In this document: in pieces, positions 10,626-25,119 of the stretch
Layout: every line of letters starts with the position of its first letter
Numbering within the stretch: the stretch's first letter is position 1
Source: Hermatobates lingyangjiaoensis
Taxonomy: Eukaryota; Arthropoda; Insecta; Hemiptera; Hermatobatidae
Direction of reading: 5' to 3'
Length of the DNA stretch: 64,000 nt
Assembly (NCBI GenBank): GCA_026182355.1
Contig: JAPFBL010000255.1
Coordinates: forward strand, 3,534,001-3,598,000
Notes under the pieces: model-generated
Databases searched by the model: none
Told to the model about the DNA's origin: nothing
Seen by the model: only the letters and a program-made list of their open reading frames with translations
Program-made: the position numbers and the translations under genes

Positions 10626-13600
10626 GTTGGATTTTGTTATATTTTGATTCTTTAAAATGAAAATATATTTTGTTTTGCCATTTTTTTTTAAATTTAATGA
10701 ATGGACTATTACTTAAAATTTTAATTACTATATGCTAAAGATTGTATTTAAAATGTAGGTTGATTTGAGACTAATGCCGGAAGTTCAAAAAAGCATATAT
10801 TCCCATATATAAAAAGATTTCACATAAACATGTGAAATAACAATCAAAGATCAAACCACAATAAGAAATGGGAAAACAAGACTAAGATCTTTCAACCGTA
10901 ACAAGCGGTCTTCGTCAGAGTCAAAAACCCAACTGAACACTAGATGCAGAAAACATCTGGTGAGGAGTTGAGAAGAGTGGGAGGGAAGAGTGGTATTTTA
11001 AAAGGGTGAAAGCGCAGGAAAGGACTAATGTCCAGAAAGGGATGTTTGGGGAAACAAAGGAGTACAGTAAGAAAAAGTAAAAAACTATCCGCTAGCTGTC
11101 AACCCTCTTTGAAGAGGCTATTGCCCTCGTGACGAAAGTATCAAGTTTGAAGAGACCGTTACTAATGTTAGTAAACAATTAGTTAGTAAACAAACTAATG
11201 TTACTAACATTAGTAACGGTCTCTTCAAACTTGATACTTTCGTCACGAGGGCAATAGCCTCTTCAAAGAGGGTTGACAGCTAGCGGATAGTTTTTTACTT
11301 TTTCTTACTGTACTCCTTTGTTTCCCCAAACATCCCTTTCTGGACATTAGTCCTTTCCTGCGCTTTCACCCTTTTAAAATACCACTCTTCCCTCCCACTC
11401 TTCTCAACTCCTCACCAGATGTTTTCTGCATCTAGTGTTCAGATGGGTTTTTGACTCTGACGAAGACCGCTTGTTACGGTTGAAAGATCTTAGTCTTGTT
11501 TTCCCATTTCTTATTGTGGTTTGATCTTTGATTCCCATATATATATGCTTTGGAAAGAACAAACAATATTGTGATAGTATTTGTGTTTGCGATGTCCCTT
11601 CTCTTCCTTCCATTTGTAAAGTTTGAGATGGTTTCAACATTTTTTTCAATTTCTAAAATAACTGTTACTAGTTACAACATAAAAGGTATTAACTATAATT
11701 TAATTTTGGCTCTTTATAACTGCATAACATGATTTTTTAAGCAATAAAAGTTTTCAAATCGTGGACTAAATACAACATTAAACACTTATAGACTTAAGTC
11801 ATTCCAAAGGTATATTATATATATATTCCAAATAATCACAATAAACACGTGATGAAAACTAATGAAATTATAAGCCACAAGGAAAAAGTAAAAATAACTT
11901 TTAAAATATAAAAGAAAAAATAAATTCAGTTGCTCTCTGATGACATAAATTTGAAAGGCCTCACAGCATATTTTCTGTGTTTTTTTACTTTTTCCTTGTG
12001 GCTTATACTTATATATATATATGGGTTACTTGCCGTTGCGCCTACAACGTGCTTGGTCTCCCTTTCTCTTTTCTCTTGAAGACGGATTACCCGAAAATTT
12101 GAGTCTGTAATTGTGTTTCGTACTGTAGTTCGAAACATCAATCGTTGTTCTCCTAATGAACAATGTATGTAGAATATTTGTGAATTATTTGTCTGAATAT
12201 TTTTTTCTTATTTGATTAATTGCTCTTTAGGACCTTTAAGATTTGTATATTCAAAATTTGTTATTAACTCCTCCCTGACATAAAAAAGCTGGAATCAGCT
12301 ATACACTCATAAAATATCTCCAAGTTGCATCTGATCAATCGTTAGATAAGAAGTACAGAGTAGAAGTCAAGTGAATATTCTAGAAGTAACATTAGGTGAG
12401 ATATACATAATTGTATACAGTAAGCCAATATCATTTGAGTGACTCTTTCTGGATGAGCGAATGCCCTCAGAGATACAAGGACAGAGTGGCTGAAACACTT
12501 GTCTACGACGCATACAAAGTATCGTATCATTGCAATCGCTTTTATCGAAATGCAAATCAGTTAAAACATCTAGTTAACAATTCACGGGTGGTAGAACTTA
12601 ACATACAGAACATATTACCAATATACATGGATATAGAAGACCTACAAGATTGTTAAGAAGAATGTGACTTCTTCTTTGATCGTACATCAAAAAATGGTCT
12701 GTTAAATCAATCCATTTATTACTGAAGAAGCAGTTTCTGAATTGAAACAAAAGAACTATCCCAGACAAACCTGAGTTAACTAATAAATTATAGACTAAAT
12801 TAGCTTAAAAAAGAAACTAAATACAGCCTGTAGAAGATACAAGAAAGTAGAAGATACATACATAGCAATATTTACATGCTTAAAACAATATTTAATATAG
12901 TGTCCCAATCCCTCCTTTTCTATCTGAATATCGTTCCAATCGAGTGTGCAGGTCTGTGGGTGTATTTTCTGTTGAGGTATTTTATTGCATTTTATGTCAA
13001 AGAAAATCCAAAAATTTTATGCACACAAAAAGGCCCATTTGAATAAAAAAATTTTTATAAGTCATTTTCTCAATTTTTTCTTTTCTTTCTCAATAGCATG
13101 TTGTTAAATTTAGTGAACTTCTAACAAGCACAAAAAACCTACCCTGTAAAAGCTTTGTCTATCTTCTACCTTATAACAAGAGGTTATTTTTTGTTCATAA
13201 CCCAAATATGCATTGCTTACTTCAGGATACTATAGTTGCGCAGTCAGTTTATATTTATTTTCATTTGAATTCATAACAAACCTCTGGACTTGTTATATCA
13301 CAGAAATTATTATTACAGTGGGAAATATTTTAAATTTCAATCAGATTAAAGTGGTGATTATTTATGACAAAAGGTTTAGAGACGGTTATATGTACTACTT
13401 TTAATGTACTCCTAACATGTTCTGTAATCCTTCTAAAGAACGATCTAACAGTCCACATGAGAGTTGAGTACTACACTGTGGCAACTCCAAAATTTTAAGT
13501 TAGCCCTGGTACTTTCAACACTGTGGGTTCCTGGCACTTGGTGGATTATAGCGGCTTCCATGTGTAAACAACCCCATTTGTGTTGTTGACGTGATATCAG

Positions 13601-16600
13601 ATTGTTTGATATATTCGAAAGAATACATTAATATAGTACAATCAATAGTTCCACCATTGTTAATAATGATATAATTAAGAATTATCACTTTAACCTGATT
13701 TAATTTGTAACATTTTTATTACATGTTATAAAATTTTTATATTCACATTCAAAACAAGTGTTGAGTTTTATGAGAACAATCAATTCGGAATGCTAAATAG
13801 TAAAATTTATTTTACTATCATTCAAAAAACATAAATAAAAATATGTTATCTGTTTCTTCTAATATAACTCAGTTGTAACCTTAAACTATTTTAATCGTCC
13901 ACGTCAATTGTAAACATGATCTGCCCTCCTCTCTTATCACAGTCTTGTTAGACTAAACCCTTACTCTTTACACCAACAGTCTATTTTCATTCCGACCCTT
14001 TATAGGCTAGATTGATTTTTATTTAAATTTGGTTTTTAATAAGTTGTTCTAATATTGTAGGTTATATTTCAGATACACCTAAAGAACACAATGTATTCGA
14101 AACAGGTCGTTTTTATAATAAAACTGTTTATTGTATACTTTTTCTGTAACTTCAAGGGATATTATATCTAGTAATTCTTACGATGTCATTTGATAATGAA
14201 TATAATTTTTTATAACACAATATTTTGAATTAATATTGAAATTATTATTATTACTCTCTAAATTTATTTTATTAAACATTACTTTATGTAGAGTTGAATT
14301 CAGATGGTGAGATACAGTGCTAGAATGGAACCATAAAAAATATTGTGAATAAAAAAATACTAATTAAATGATTTGGGTTTAATTTAAATTATGCGACGAG
14401 CAATTAGTGTATTGAAAATAATGCGTTGTTATTCAATATATATTTTATGTGTTATGATTTTTATGTGTTATGACCATTCTTTGAGGTAATTTATTTGAAT
14501 CTACTCCCCATTTTGTTTAAAGGTATCATTTTTTACATGCATAATAAATGTTAACTCTATAACAATTGTGTGAGAAACTTTAATTATTGTGGGAGTAGGA
14601 TGTCGAAAATTAGTGAATGTTACAAACACTGTAGTAACTATCTGTTTGTTTCAGCTGGATCAGTACAAATTAGGTAGGCCATTATCAGGTGTGGGAGAGG
14701 ACTGCAAGCCAAAGGAAAATGGTATTATCGAAGATACTAAAGTGCAAGATGCGACGATACAACCTCCAAAGGTGAGATCTAAAATTCATATTAACTTGGT
14801 TTTGATCGTGTAAGTTGGAAAGTAATTTCAGCTATACCACCACTTGGTGAGGTCCTAGCGTTTCAGTTATCAATGTTAAACCTTTATCACGCTGTGTCGA
14901 AGGCAATTAACAATTACATTCGAGAATATACACATTCTGATACGAGTAGCGCAGCTACACTTTGTATCAGGGGTGCTTAAACTTTCAACCCATTTGTGTT
15001 GAAAATTACAACACATATTGTTACATAGTGTAACTGTTAGTGAACTACGAAATCTATGGAAATTGATATTTTTGGAAAGTTCCTACGATTTGATGACTTA
15101 TCATCAATGAGACACAAATTATTACATTGATGGCTGCCTACCACTTTTATAAATAAATAAATACTTGATACTTGATTATCTTGCTTAAAAATACCTATAT
15201 ATAATTTTTTGTTATGTTACAAAATAAAGAATTAGACTTGCGTGTTTGTTGTAGAATTGTTTCAAAAATATAAATAAAGAAATTTCACAAGTATAAATAA
15301 ACGTTACTATTTTGAAATTGTATTTGAACAAATGGGACAAACAAATTTTAGAAGAAAAGTGTAAAGCAAAAAAATAATAAAATTATTCATATTTTGAAAT
15401 TACATGGTGTTCATAGTTTGAGTAAATTTTTTGAAATTAACTCAGAAGAACAAAGCTTCGCGGGAGATCTCCGCTGGCAACACCTTATATATATTTAATG
15501 AAATTAACTTACTCTCGTAGGCATTTAGCTGTCTATTGCAGTCTGTTTATAAATTTAAATTTTAATTAAAAAATAATTACAGAAGGTGACATCTAAAGAT
15601 TATATAGAAATTGTGTTTTAGAAATAGTTAAAATTCTGGTTTTTAGTATTTTGTCATAGCATTTTACCTCTATGAATAAAATTTGACGTCCGTTAGACTC
15701 TTACGCTTATATCTGTAATATTAATCTCTTTCAGTATTTAGTTATTTATCTTTCAACTTATTCCTACCTACATCTACGAAATTTCTAAAGAAATGATATG
15801 ACCGAAGGGTACCGTTATTTAACTTTGCAGTTCTGTCGATACTTTGTAATTTAGATGCATAAAATATTAGATTTTATATTTACACAATGTAGATCTAACC
15901 CTCTATATCATTATGTATTGTTACCTCGATTTGATGGTATTATGTACATTGTTTGATGTTCACCTGTACCAAAATACTGACTTGTAAAAAAGTAGTATTT
16001 GGCTTGACGCATAGTTATAAGCAAGTTTGGATTCAATTTTTGATTGTTATCATATCATAGGGTAAAAATGTTAATGAAATTGTCTCCACATATAAAAGTT
16101 TAATAATATAAACAACGCGTTTCGAACATGTATTCTTCTTCTTCCTTAGTTTTACATCTGAAGAAGAACACTACGTGTTCGAATGCATTGTTCATATTAT
16201 TAAACTTCTATATTTAAAGACTATTTCATTAAGTCTTTTACCCTACAATAACTAAATACCACATAATAACTGATTATATTACCTTAGAATTGTTCAGATA
16301 TGAAAAATTTACTGTTATTTTATAATTCCATTTTAAAAAATTAACTCAGGTACTTGTCTATGTAGAATTAGCCTTATGTACAATAAAACTCTTTTATGTG
16401 ACTTTAAAAAAGTAAAAGAAAGAAAAGTATTCATTTTCTTCTATGCAATCAGGTCAACAGACTAATGTTAAATATACGGAAGCTTGCTAGATTACCGAAG
16501 TTAAGCAACATTGAGATGGTTTGATACTGGATGGGTGATCAACGTGTCACCAACAGGAGCAATAGTTTTTATTTTTCTCTTACCCAATAATTGATTTCCT

Positions 16601-19600
16601 TTGACTTTCAGGGTTAATTACATATTAATTTACATAATCAGAGGCTATTATTTTACAATTCATGGAAAAGCAAAATATTGCAAAACTGTAGTTTAGTTTA
16701 GTTTCCATATGCGAAATAAGCAGGAATGTAGTAATTGATGATAAAAACAAATTTAAAAATAATTATTAGCAACATAATGTATAATAGAGAAGTTTTAATA
16801 GCAGTTGCATTCTATATTAATCAGTTTAGGATTACGAGTCCTATTGATTATTCATGCAGCTGGTTAATAATGAGAAACTATTCATTGAATGGAAAAGCCA
16901 CTTAGTTAATCGTTTACTAACTCAAATTTTTTACTTAATTTGGATATTTTATTCACGTGTATTTAGTAATATCTGCATTTGTCAGCTTTGATAGCATAAT
17001 CTTAATTGCAATAGAATGCCGTAGTCTATCGCAATTTTCTCTGTAGAATATTTTTTGGTCCCTATACTCATACAATTGAATTCTTCTGATCTTAGAATCA
17101 TTTATACAAAGTTAAATATAACTTAATGTTGTTATCTCATGGTATATAAATAGATAATGTTGTTATGTAAATAGAAATATTATTTTATATCATATCCTTA
17201 TTTCTATAAATATTGTTTCTGATCATTATTTTTAGTATGGAAACTTTGGTTTGTTATATAATAATGAATGATTATTTCATCATGAATTTTCATGTCAAAT
17301 TTATTTTTGTTTACTGATTCACTTATATTGTATTATTAATTCAATATCAAAAATACAATATTCAGAAATGATTGTCTTTTAGAGATTGCTTAATAAGTTT
17401 TAAAGTATTTTTTCTTTTGCGAATCTCTTGCTAACGTGTTTTCTGCCCTGCCCCTAGGTCTTCTGCAAATTAGTGAACCGACATTCAAAAAAGTTTCATT
17501 GTGATTATAAAAGATATGTCTGATTGTCATTATTATGAACTTAATAGTAGTCTTGTAAATGTTGACCGCCCTAACTGTGGTTTCTCAAGGATTCTGCAAT
17601 GTTATCTGCTTTACTGCAGATTTGTATGTTGCAATAGTTTTATGTGATTGACTCCTTACTCTTAGTAAGTGGTTTGGGTGGACTGTTGTCTGTGTAATGT
17701 ACTGGTGTGGTAGTTGGAGACCGATGACGGTGAAAGTGAACCGAATCCTCAGGAAGAATCTGGACCAGCGACCCCTCCTCCTGACAAGGTACCAGTGTGT
17801 GCCCAGCATCACTAACGCTGCCCAACACTTTAAGCGCACTCCTGCACACTCGCCAGCTGTTTTTTAAAGCTGCACACTTCAACATAGTGTTTACACTTAA
17901 GCTCAATAGATGACTGGGAACAGATTGCAGCTTTCAATAATTCACATCAACTACAAAGCAATTCGATAGCCTCATTAATACGCTTCTTACCTTTAACAAC
18001 ATGATTAAAACATATTATCCCATCTGGCTTTGCTTATTTTTGCTCAATTAACTTTAAAACAAAATTAATATTTTAGTGCAAATCATTTAAGTGAACAATT
18101 CTTTTACAAAGCTTGATCCGTTCTGAAAGAGTTTAGAGACCCAATTTTTTCTTATTATACCTGTATTGATTCCTAAAAATGTTTCTGCCTCCAGAAAATA
18201 ATGTACCTTTAACCTACAGTTTTTCTGTCAGGAAAAAGTTTGGTGGTACTAATTTGGTTATTACGGAACTATTTATACTTCTTTATTCGATATTTTTTAA
18301 TTTTGTTTTATATTAATATTTGTCATAATTATTCATATCTGAAATCAAGGAAATTAGAGCGTACTTTTCTACTTGACAAGTATAGATAAACCGCTGAGAA
18401 CAAATGTTTAGTATAACTGATGCAACACTTCATTGTTAAGAGTTGAGTCTAATTTGTAATATCTTGCTTTCTGTTTGCATGTCATAAAGCACGGTTATCC
18501 TCCATCCTCAGATTGAGATGGCTTTATGAGTATCACCTCATAGATTTGAAGTTACTGACAAAAAATCATTTTCTATTGCATTAGTTTCAGTGCTCATTTA
18601 TGGCATATTTAATGTAGGTCATAGTAATATATAAACTCATTCATCTCTGAGGAGAATCAATAATTTTGTTCCATTTTTTTATCAGTGCTAATAATTTTGC
18701 ACATAGAAGCTAAATATTAATAGATATTTCAGTAAAAGTTAGTTTCGAATTATTACCTTACTAAAATATAATTGATATTTTAAAAAAAGACATCAGTTTC
18801 TAAGATCAAAAAAAACTCAAAAATGATGGTGTAAGGGTGACCAGTTACCAGGTATAATAGGGTTACCAGGGTGACTGGAAGGGCAGGTTACTTGTTTCCA
18901 GTTGAGAGTTGTATGTTTCATCCCTTAAGCTTTCGTCGTTAATATCACAGTATATGTATGACTGACTTTATAAGCTGCTAGAAATCACAGCTTTATCCCT
19001 AAGGCATAAAATACCTAGTAATTTAAAATTTATCTAGTAGTAGATAAATGTCTTAAGTTAATGCGACATTTCTGTGCTGAATTATATTTATTTTGACAGC
19101 TTCATGCAGTCACTTTTAAATTTCTTTTGGTTTCTGAGTGAAGAAAGCAATATTCTAGATTTAATTCTAAACAAAAGGACTTTCATGTTATTATTTATTT
19201 CAAATGAACTTCTCTCTGGACCTTCATATGCCGATAAATTCAAAGTGTTGCAAAAGGATCCTCAGTCCACTCGGTTTTCACCAAATTTGATAACTAGCAC
19301 ACCTTTAAGGGGGTAAAGTTGAAAAACCAGTTTTCACACAAAAGAAATTTAATGGAAAAAAAAGAAAGCTTTTCGATAACTTAGTATCCATCTTCTGGTT
19401 ACGCCTAAAACGAATATTATGAATGAAGTATATCAGATTAAATGAATAAAGATAGCATAGTCATATCAGCCGGCCAAAGGAGACTGTGGGGATAACACAA
19501 ATGCCAAACGTCATCGGGACGGTGGGGGACAGAGTTAGGACTGCAGCTATACAAGAGTGATGAGAGATTGGTAAGGAGATGAGAAAAGGAAATGTGTATG

Positions 19601-21039
19601 TGAGAGGTGGGTATGTTTACAGAAAGTTTCATAAGCATAATCCTTATGTGGAAGTTTCTAAGATTATATGGAGAAATCTGGAGTAACTTATCTGTTTCGT
19701 ATTTTTTCCTTAAAAACTTCTTTTGTGTGAAAACTGTTTTATTTAATTAACGCATTATACATCATTATCACACAATTACAATTTTAACACCGACTGAGCT
19801 AGGTGACACTTTTATTATGTATTGGTTACAGAAACTTTGACTTGTCTATTTTATTTAAAATCGTCAATAATTATGAGTAATGGTTTTTAGAAAAAAAAAC
19901 AACTGAAATAGAACAACCACCTCTATAATCAGTACTCGGGATCTGAATACTGTTTGTTTTATTGATTGTTATGAAACAATCATGGAGCAGAACTGAGTGT
20001 ATTCATTGCTTTCAAACCAGATATGGGTGATTTTCATATTGCAAGTTTTGGTTAGTTTCAGAAAATAAAAATTGTAGATTATATTATAAGATAGTTTTAG
20101 CTAAGAAGTCAGTTTTACTTCTTTGGTGCCAACGGCTTATATTATCAACCAATCGGTTCGGTATTATACATTTCTATATACTCAGCAGTTTTTGAATGCT
20201 GATGTATTTGTGATAATTTATTTTAAAATTGGTTCATTGAAGTGAATAATTAGTTTAAAAGGTTGGGCATTATCTTAATTTTTTCCTAACCTCTTCATAT
20301 GGTACGTTAATTTGCACTCATTTTTGGTGTTTGTTTAAAAATTATAGCCACATTTACCACTACTCACAACTTTTCTGTTTCGAGTGCCTTTTAATGAGTA
20401 AACTAATTTTGCATGTTTATTTTATCTTTCTATTTACTAATAATAAGCAATATGAATTGAAAATAATTACTAAATTAATGTTTGTTTCCTAGCAATATGT
20501 GTAAGTACTGTAATCGATAATTAAATGAATTTTAAATGCATGGGGAGCTATGAACATGTAGTAGTTATGTTAAAAAGTATTTTTGCATTTTATGTTTTAA
20601 GAATAAGTGAACGTTTTATTTGTTTCAGTCAGTTGAAGTAAGCAAGTTAGAGAGGAAGGTTGGTGAGTTGACTGGGAGATTAAGTGAGTTGGAGGATAAC
20701 TTAGCTAAAAGTCAGAGAGAGTTAGCCAGGTCTCAAGACACAAACGCGAAGCTGCAAAGGGATCTCAAGGAGAATTCTGCTCAAAAAGAAGATCAGGTCA
20801 GTCATTGCTTTTTTCAACACTAGTTCAATGTATTTCTTCTCAATTTATGATTATGTATGGTTTTCCTATTAAGGTATTTTCATAAAGAAAGGGTATTTAA
20901 TTTAAAAAGTATTTGTTATGTTTCTGTCTATGTGTCACAGTTTATTTTAAGTGTATATATATATATACTCAGACGATGTGTTAACAAAAGGCCTTAGAGC
21001 ATTGTTTCAAAAAATTGTTTTTCATTGTGGTAAATTAAC

Positions 21040-21092
<53 letters not shown>

Positions 21093-21193
21093 GATTTGTT
21101 TTCTTGACCCAATATTTATATGATGTAATTTTCTTGAGGTTTGAGGTCCAACCTCAAATTGAGGTCATTGGACCTCAAACCTCAAGAAAATTA

Positions 21194-21245
<52 letters not shown>

Positions 21246-24200
21246 CAACTGAAACCGACTTTACATAAAATTAAGAATACAAAGATAGACACAGACTCAC
21301 TTCATGGAGTCACTATCAGGCCTCAATGTGTTACTCTTCGCTCCTGATGACGACAATTGTTGAAATATAGAAGTGAGTTATATCTGTGTCTACCTTTGTA
21401 TTACTTTTGTTATAATTTTTGTTTATATATATATGTTAAAACTTGAAATGGTCCAACAGGACTATTAGTTCACACAGGAAAGAGAAAACACAAATAAAAA
21501 CACACACAAAAGACTCACAACGATATTTCGACAGTCGTCGTCATCGGGTAGAAGTAGTCCCTTTGAGTAGCTGAAGCTAACTCAAGTTAACTTCAGCTAC
21601 TCAAAGGGACTACTTCTACCCGATGACGACGACTGTCGAAATATCGTTGTGAGTCTTTTGTGTGTGTTTTTATTTGTGTTTTCTCTTTCCTGTGTGAACT
21701 ATATATATGTTAATGAATATCAATGAATTGACCACAGAAATAAAGTCATAAATGAGGGTTTCGACTTTGCAAACTGTACTCGTCCTAGTCACAAATTGAA
21801 TCGATTTGAAATCTATTGTCTTTGATGGTTTAGAGTCACGAATTGAATTCATTCAATTTAAGACTCTCGGTACCGTTATTTGGTCGAAAGATCATGGTTC
21901 TATTTCGGAATTTCTGATTGTTGTTTATACGTTGATTTTCTATGATAGAAGCGTATAAATAACAGTATTAGATAAAACAGTCATAGCTTCAGGAATAGAA
22001 ATTCTGAAATTAATACAGATTTTTCTGCCATAAATGGCTCCATCAGCCATAAGATGAATGATCAGGGTCACAGTGAACTTTTAACTCTAACGAAGGCAAT
22101 CAAGCATTTCTCATGCTAAAACAATAAAATGCAATTCAATAACTTCTGCCATTTTTTTTTTCAAAATTGTGTTTAACTGTTGACGTTCAGTTTAATATTG
22201 CGTACTTTTAAAAAATATCTGTTAATATAAGACTGTAAAATTACTTGGATCACTTAATATATGTAGTTACTTTTTTATGCAGGAAGAAAGAATAGCGACA
22301 TTGGAGAAGCGGTATTTGAATGCTCAAAGAGAGTCTACATCTTTGCATGATCTGAATGAGAAGTTGGAACAAGAGCTACAACACAAGGAAGCCCAATTGA
22401 AGGTGATTCTCTTATGTATACAAGTCTAAATTATTTTCAAACAACTGCTAATTGAACCAGACTTTTTTATTATTTATATTTATTTGCATAGGACCTACAG
22501 ATATGAAAGAAAGAACTTTTACTACGGAAATCATATATTTTTTTTTAAAGAAATTAATTATTCCGAGTTGTTGTTCGAAAATTTTCGAAGTGTCTGTCCA
22601 CTGTTCTTAAGTTGAATGAGTTATGTTTTTAATAGGCGGATGAACTTCCATTGTATGTATATATTCTATTTTATAAAATAAGGTAGAATATAGAGATAAA
22701 CTGAAATCCACTGTCAATTTTCCAAAAAAGTGTTCTAGGCCAAAATGCCAAAAGCAATTCGAAGTTTAAAACAGAACGAAACTCATATAAACATTCAGCC
22801 TCAATCTTCTGCCGGGTTGATAATAGTAAACACACGTCTCTTTACCATAGGATTTAGTGTCTCTTTAGATGTATGTTATTTGTAATTAACTGCTATACTT
22901 GTCATTCACTGAAGGCTTCGAAGACGTATATGTTATTTGACCTAAACGAATTTGAATAATGCAGTAAGCTTTACAAATATCAAAAACATTTCTATAATGT
23001 TTTGGCACTTCCAGTGTGTTTTCTTGACAAGTAATGACTAGGAAAAAGTAAAGCACATTAGGAACATTTTCTGATAATAAATAAGTTTTCATTGGGTCCC
23101 TAAGGCTCTGAAATAAATCTAAACATGGTCTTCACACCCCTACACTCTACATTGCCTAGAACTTCTGTCCAACACACGGATCAGGTAGTAGTTGTTGCAT
23201 ATTTGGGCAAACGCTAATACATTGACTTTTATTTGACGGAACATTAAATGACTAGAAAAGTTTATTTTTTTAGTAATTGCATATCCGTTTCTCCTAATTT
23301 TGTGCAATTACTTACAAATCCCAGTTATTAAGAAAATTATTTCATGTTTTTAATAGGCTATATATTTAATGGTGTATATTAGGGGTAATATTTATTAAAT
23401 TTATTTTATTTAACAATATATTTTTTTTGAAAATAATTTATTTTCATTTTAGAATTTGACATAGGATGAAACACATACCACTTTATCAACAAGTGATCTT
23501 AAGTAAAATTTTTTAAGCACTGGTTCAATGATATTTATTTCTCAATTTAAGCTTGCTGAAGAGAAAACTAGAGGATTACAAGAAAAGTTGGATTTGTGTG
23601 AACAGAAACTTGCGCAATTTTCTAAAATGCCTGAAATGGAAGAGGAGTTGAGAGCGAGAATGCAAGCAATATCTCAGGTGAGTATTACACCTTATTGCCT
23701 GGATCAGTCAGTCCAAGTTATGTACTTTAAAAGTTTTAAGAATCATTGTTTTAAAGGATATTATTTATTTCATTTATTCTTATTTTGTGCCCAATTGGTT
23801 CGTATAATTTTTTACTATGTATGAATTCTTCAATTATTTGTTAAGAATAATTTTGTTTTAAAATATACTGTTTATATTAATATTGATACTTTTTTTGCTT
23901 TTTGATTATTATTTATTATATATTTGATTATTGATGATGATTATTATTATTTTATTGATATCGCATAAGTTATTTATTTGAACTTAAATTTTAAAACAGG
24001 AGAGGCATGGTTCAGCAGAAGAGAGAATTCAACGATTGGAAGCACAACTAGAAGAGAAGAATACAGAAGTACTTCGGCTTAATCAGCGTCTTAAGATGAA
24101 TGAGGAGCACAACACTCGCTTGTCCTCCACTGTCGACAAACTGCTGTCGGAAAGTAATGACCGGCTGCAAGTCCATCTCAAGGAACGAATGCATGCTTTG

Positions 24201-25070
24201 GAGGAAAAGAATGCCCTCACTCAAGAATTAGATAAAACTAGGAAAATTCTGGAAGAAATTCAGTCTGATAAGGTAGTTATTATTATTTAATATAATTATT
24301 AAATTGAATATTCATAAGTCTTTTTTCCATCTGATTGATTAGTCGCTTTGAATGCCGGTAACTAAACAATAACAAAAAGAAACCTGATAGTCTTTACATC
24401 GAGAAACAACACTCTAATCTCAGTGTCTAGAGCAGTGATTTAAAACTGAAAAAGAATTTTCCAAATGAATAATTAAACTTTTTAAAAAAGTTGGGAACAG
24501 TATAAGCATTAACTGAGTTCATTTCTGTGGCAGATCATTTTTACTCTATTTAGAAAGTGGGAAAATTCTAAATATTTTCCACTTACACAGGAAAGTGTAA
24601 AGGATATTATTTAATAACATTATTTAATATATCCTGTGTAAGGATATATTAATATTGTTATTGATATATCCTTACTTATATTAATAACAATATAAGTAAG
24701 GATATATTGTTATTAATATATATCCTTAGTCCAAGGTCTAATAAACTAATCCAATCTCCAATAAACACTATTGGAGATTGGACTAGTTTCAATCTCCAAG
24801 CTCTTCTACCAGGTACATATATTACTGGTAGTAAATATTCAGTAATAATTTTACTACCATTACTGAACTTTGTATTCCATACATACAATACTCAATTTCA
24901 AAGTGCAGACGTATTTCAATTTAGATGTATGTGTAGAACTTACGGAATAATTATAACTTCTAGTTTACGCCAACTCATTCTGGTAATTATCGCTAACCCA
25001 ACTCAAAATGTGCCAAAATTGGAGGTAATCAGCAAATATTCAACTTAAAGGTGCTGAAATTGATCTAAAT

Positions 25071-25119
<49 letters not shown>

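Noticed and set aside
17585..17906. Two minus-strand open frames
   Set aside because: They lie across the candidate exon 17714-17788 on the opposite strand and have no recognisable domain.
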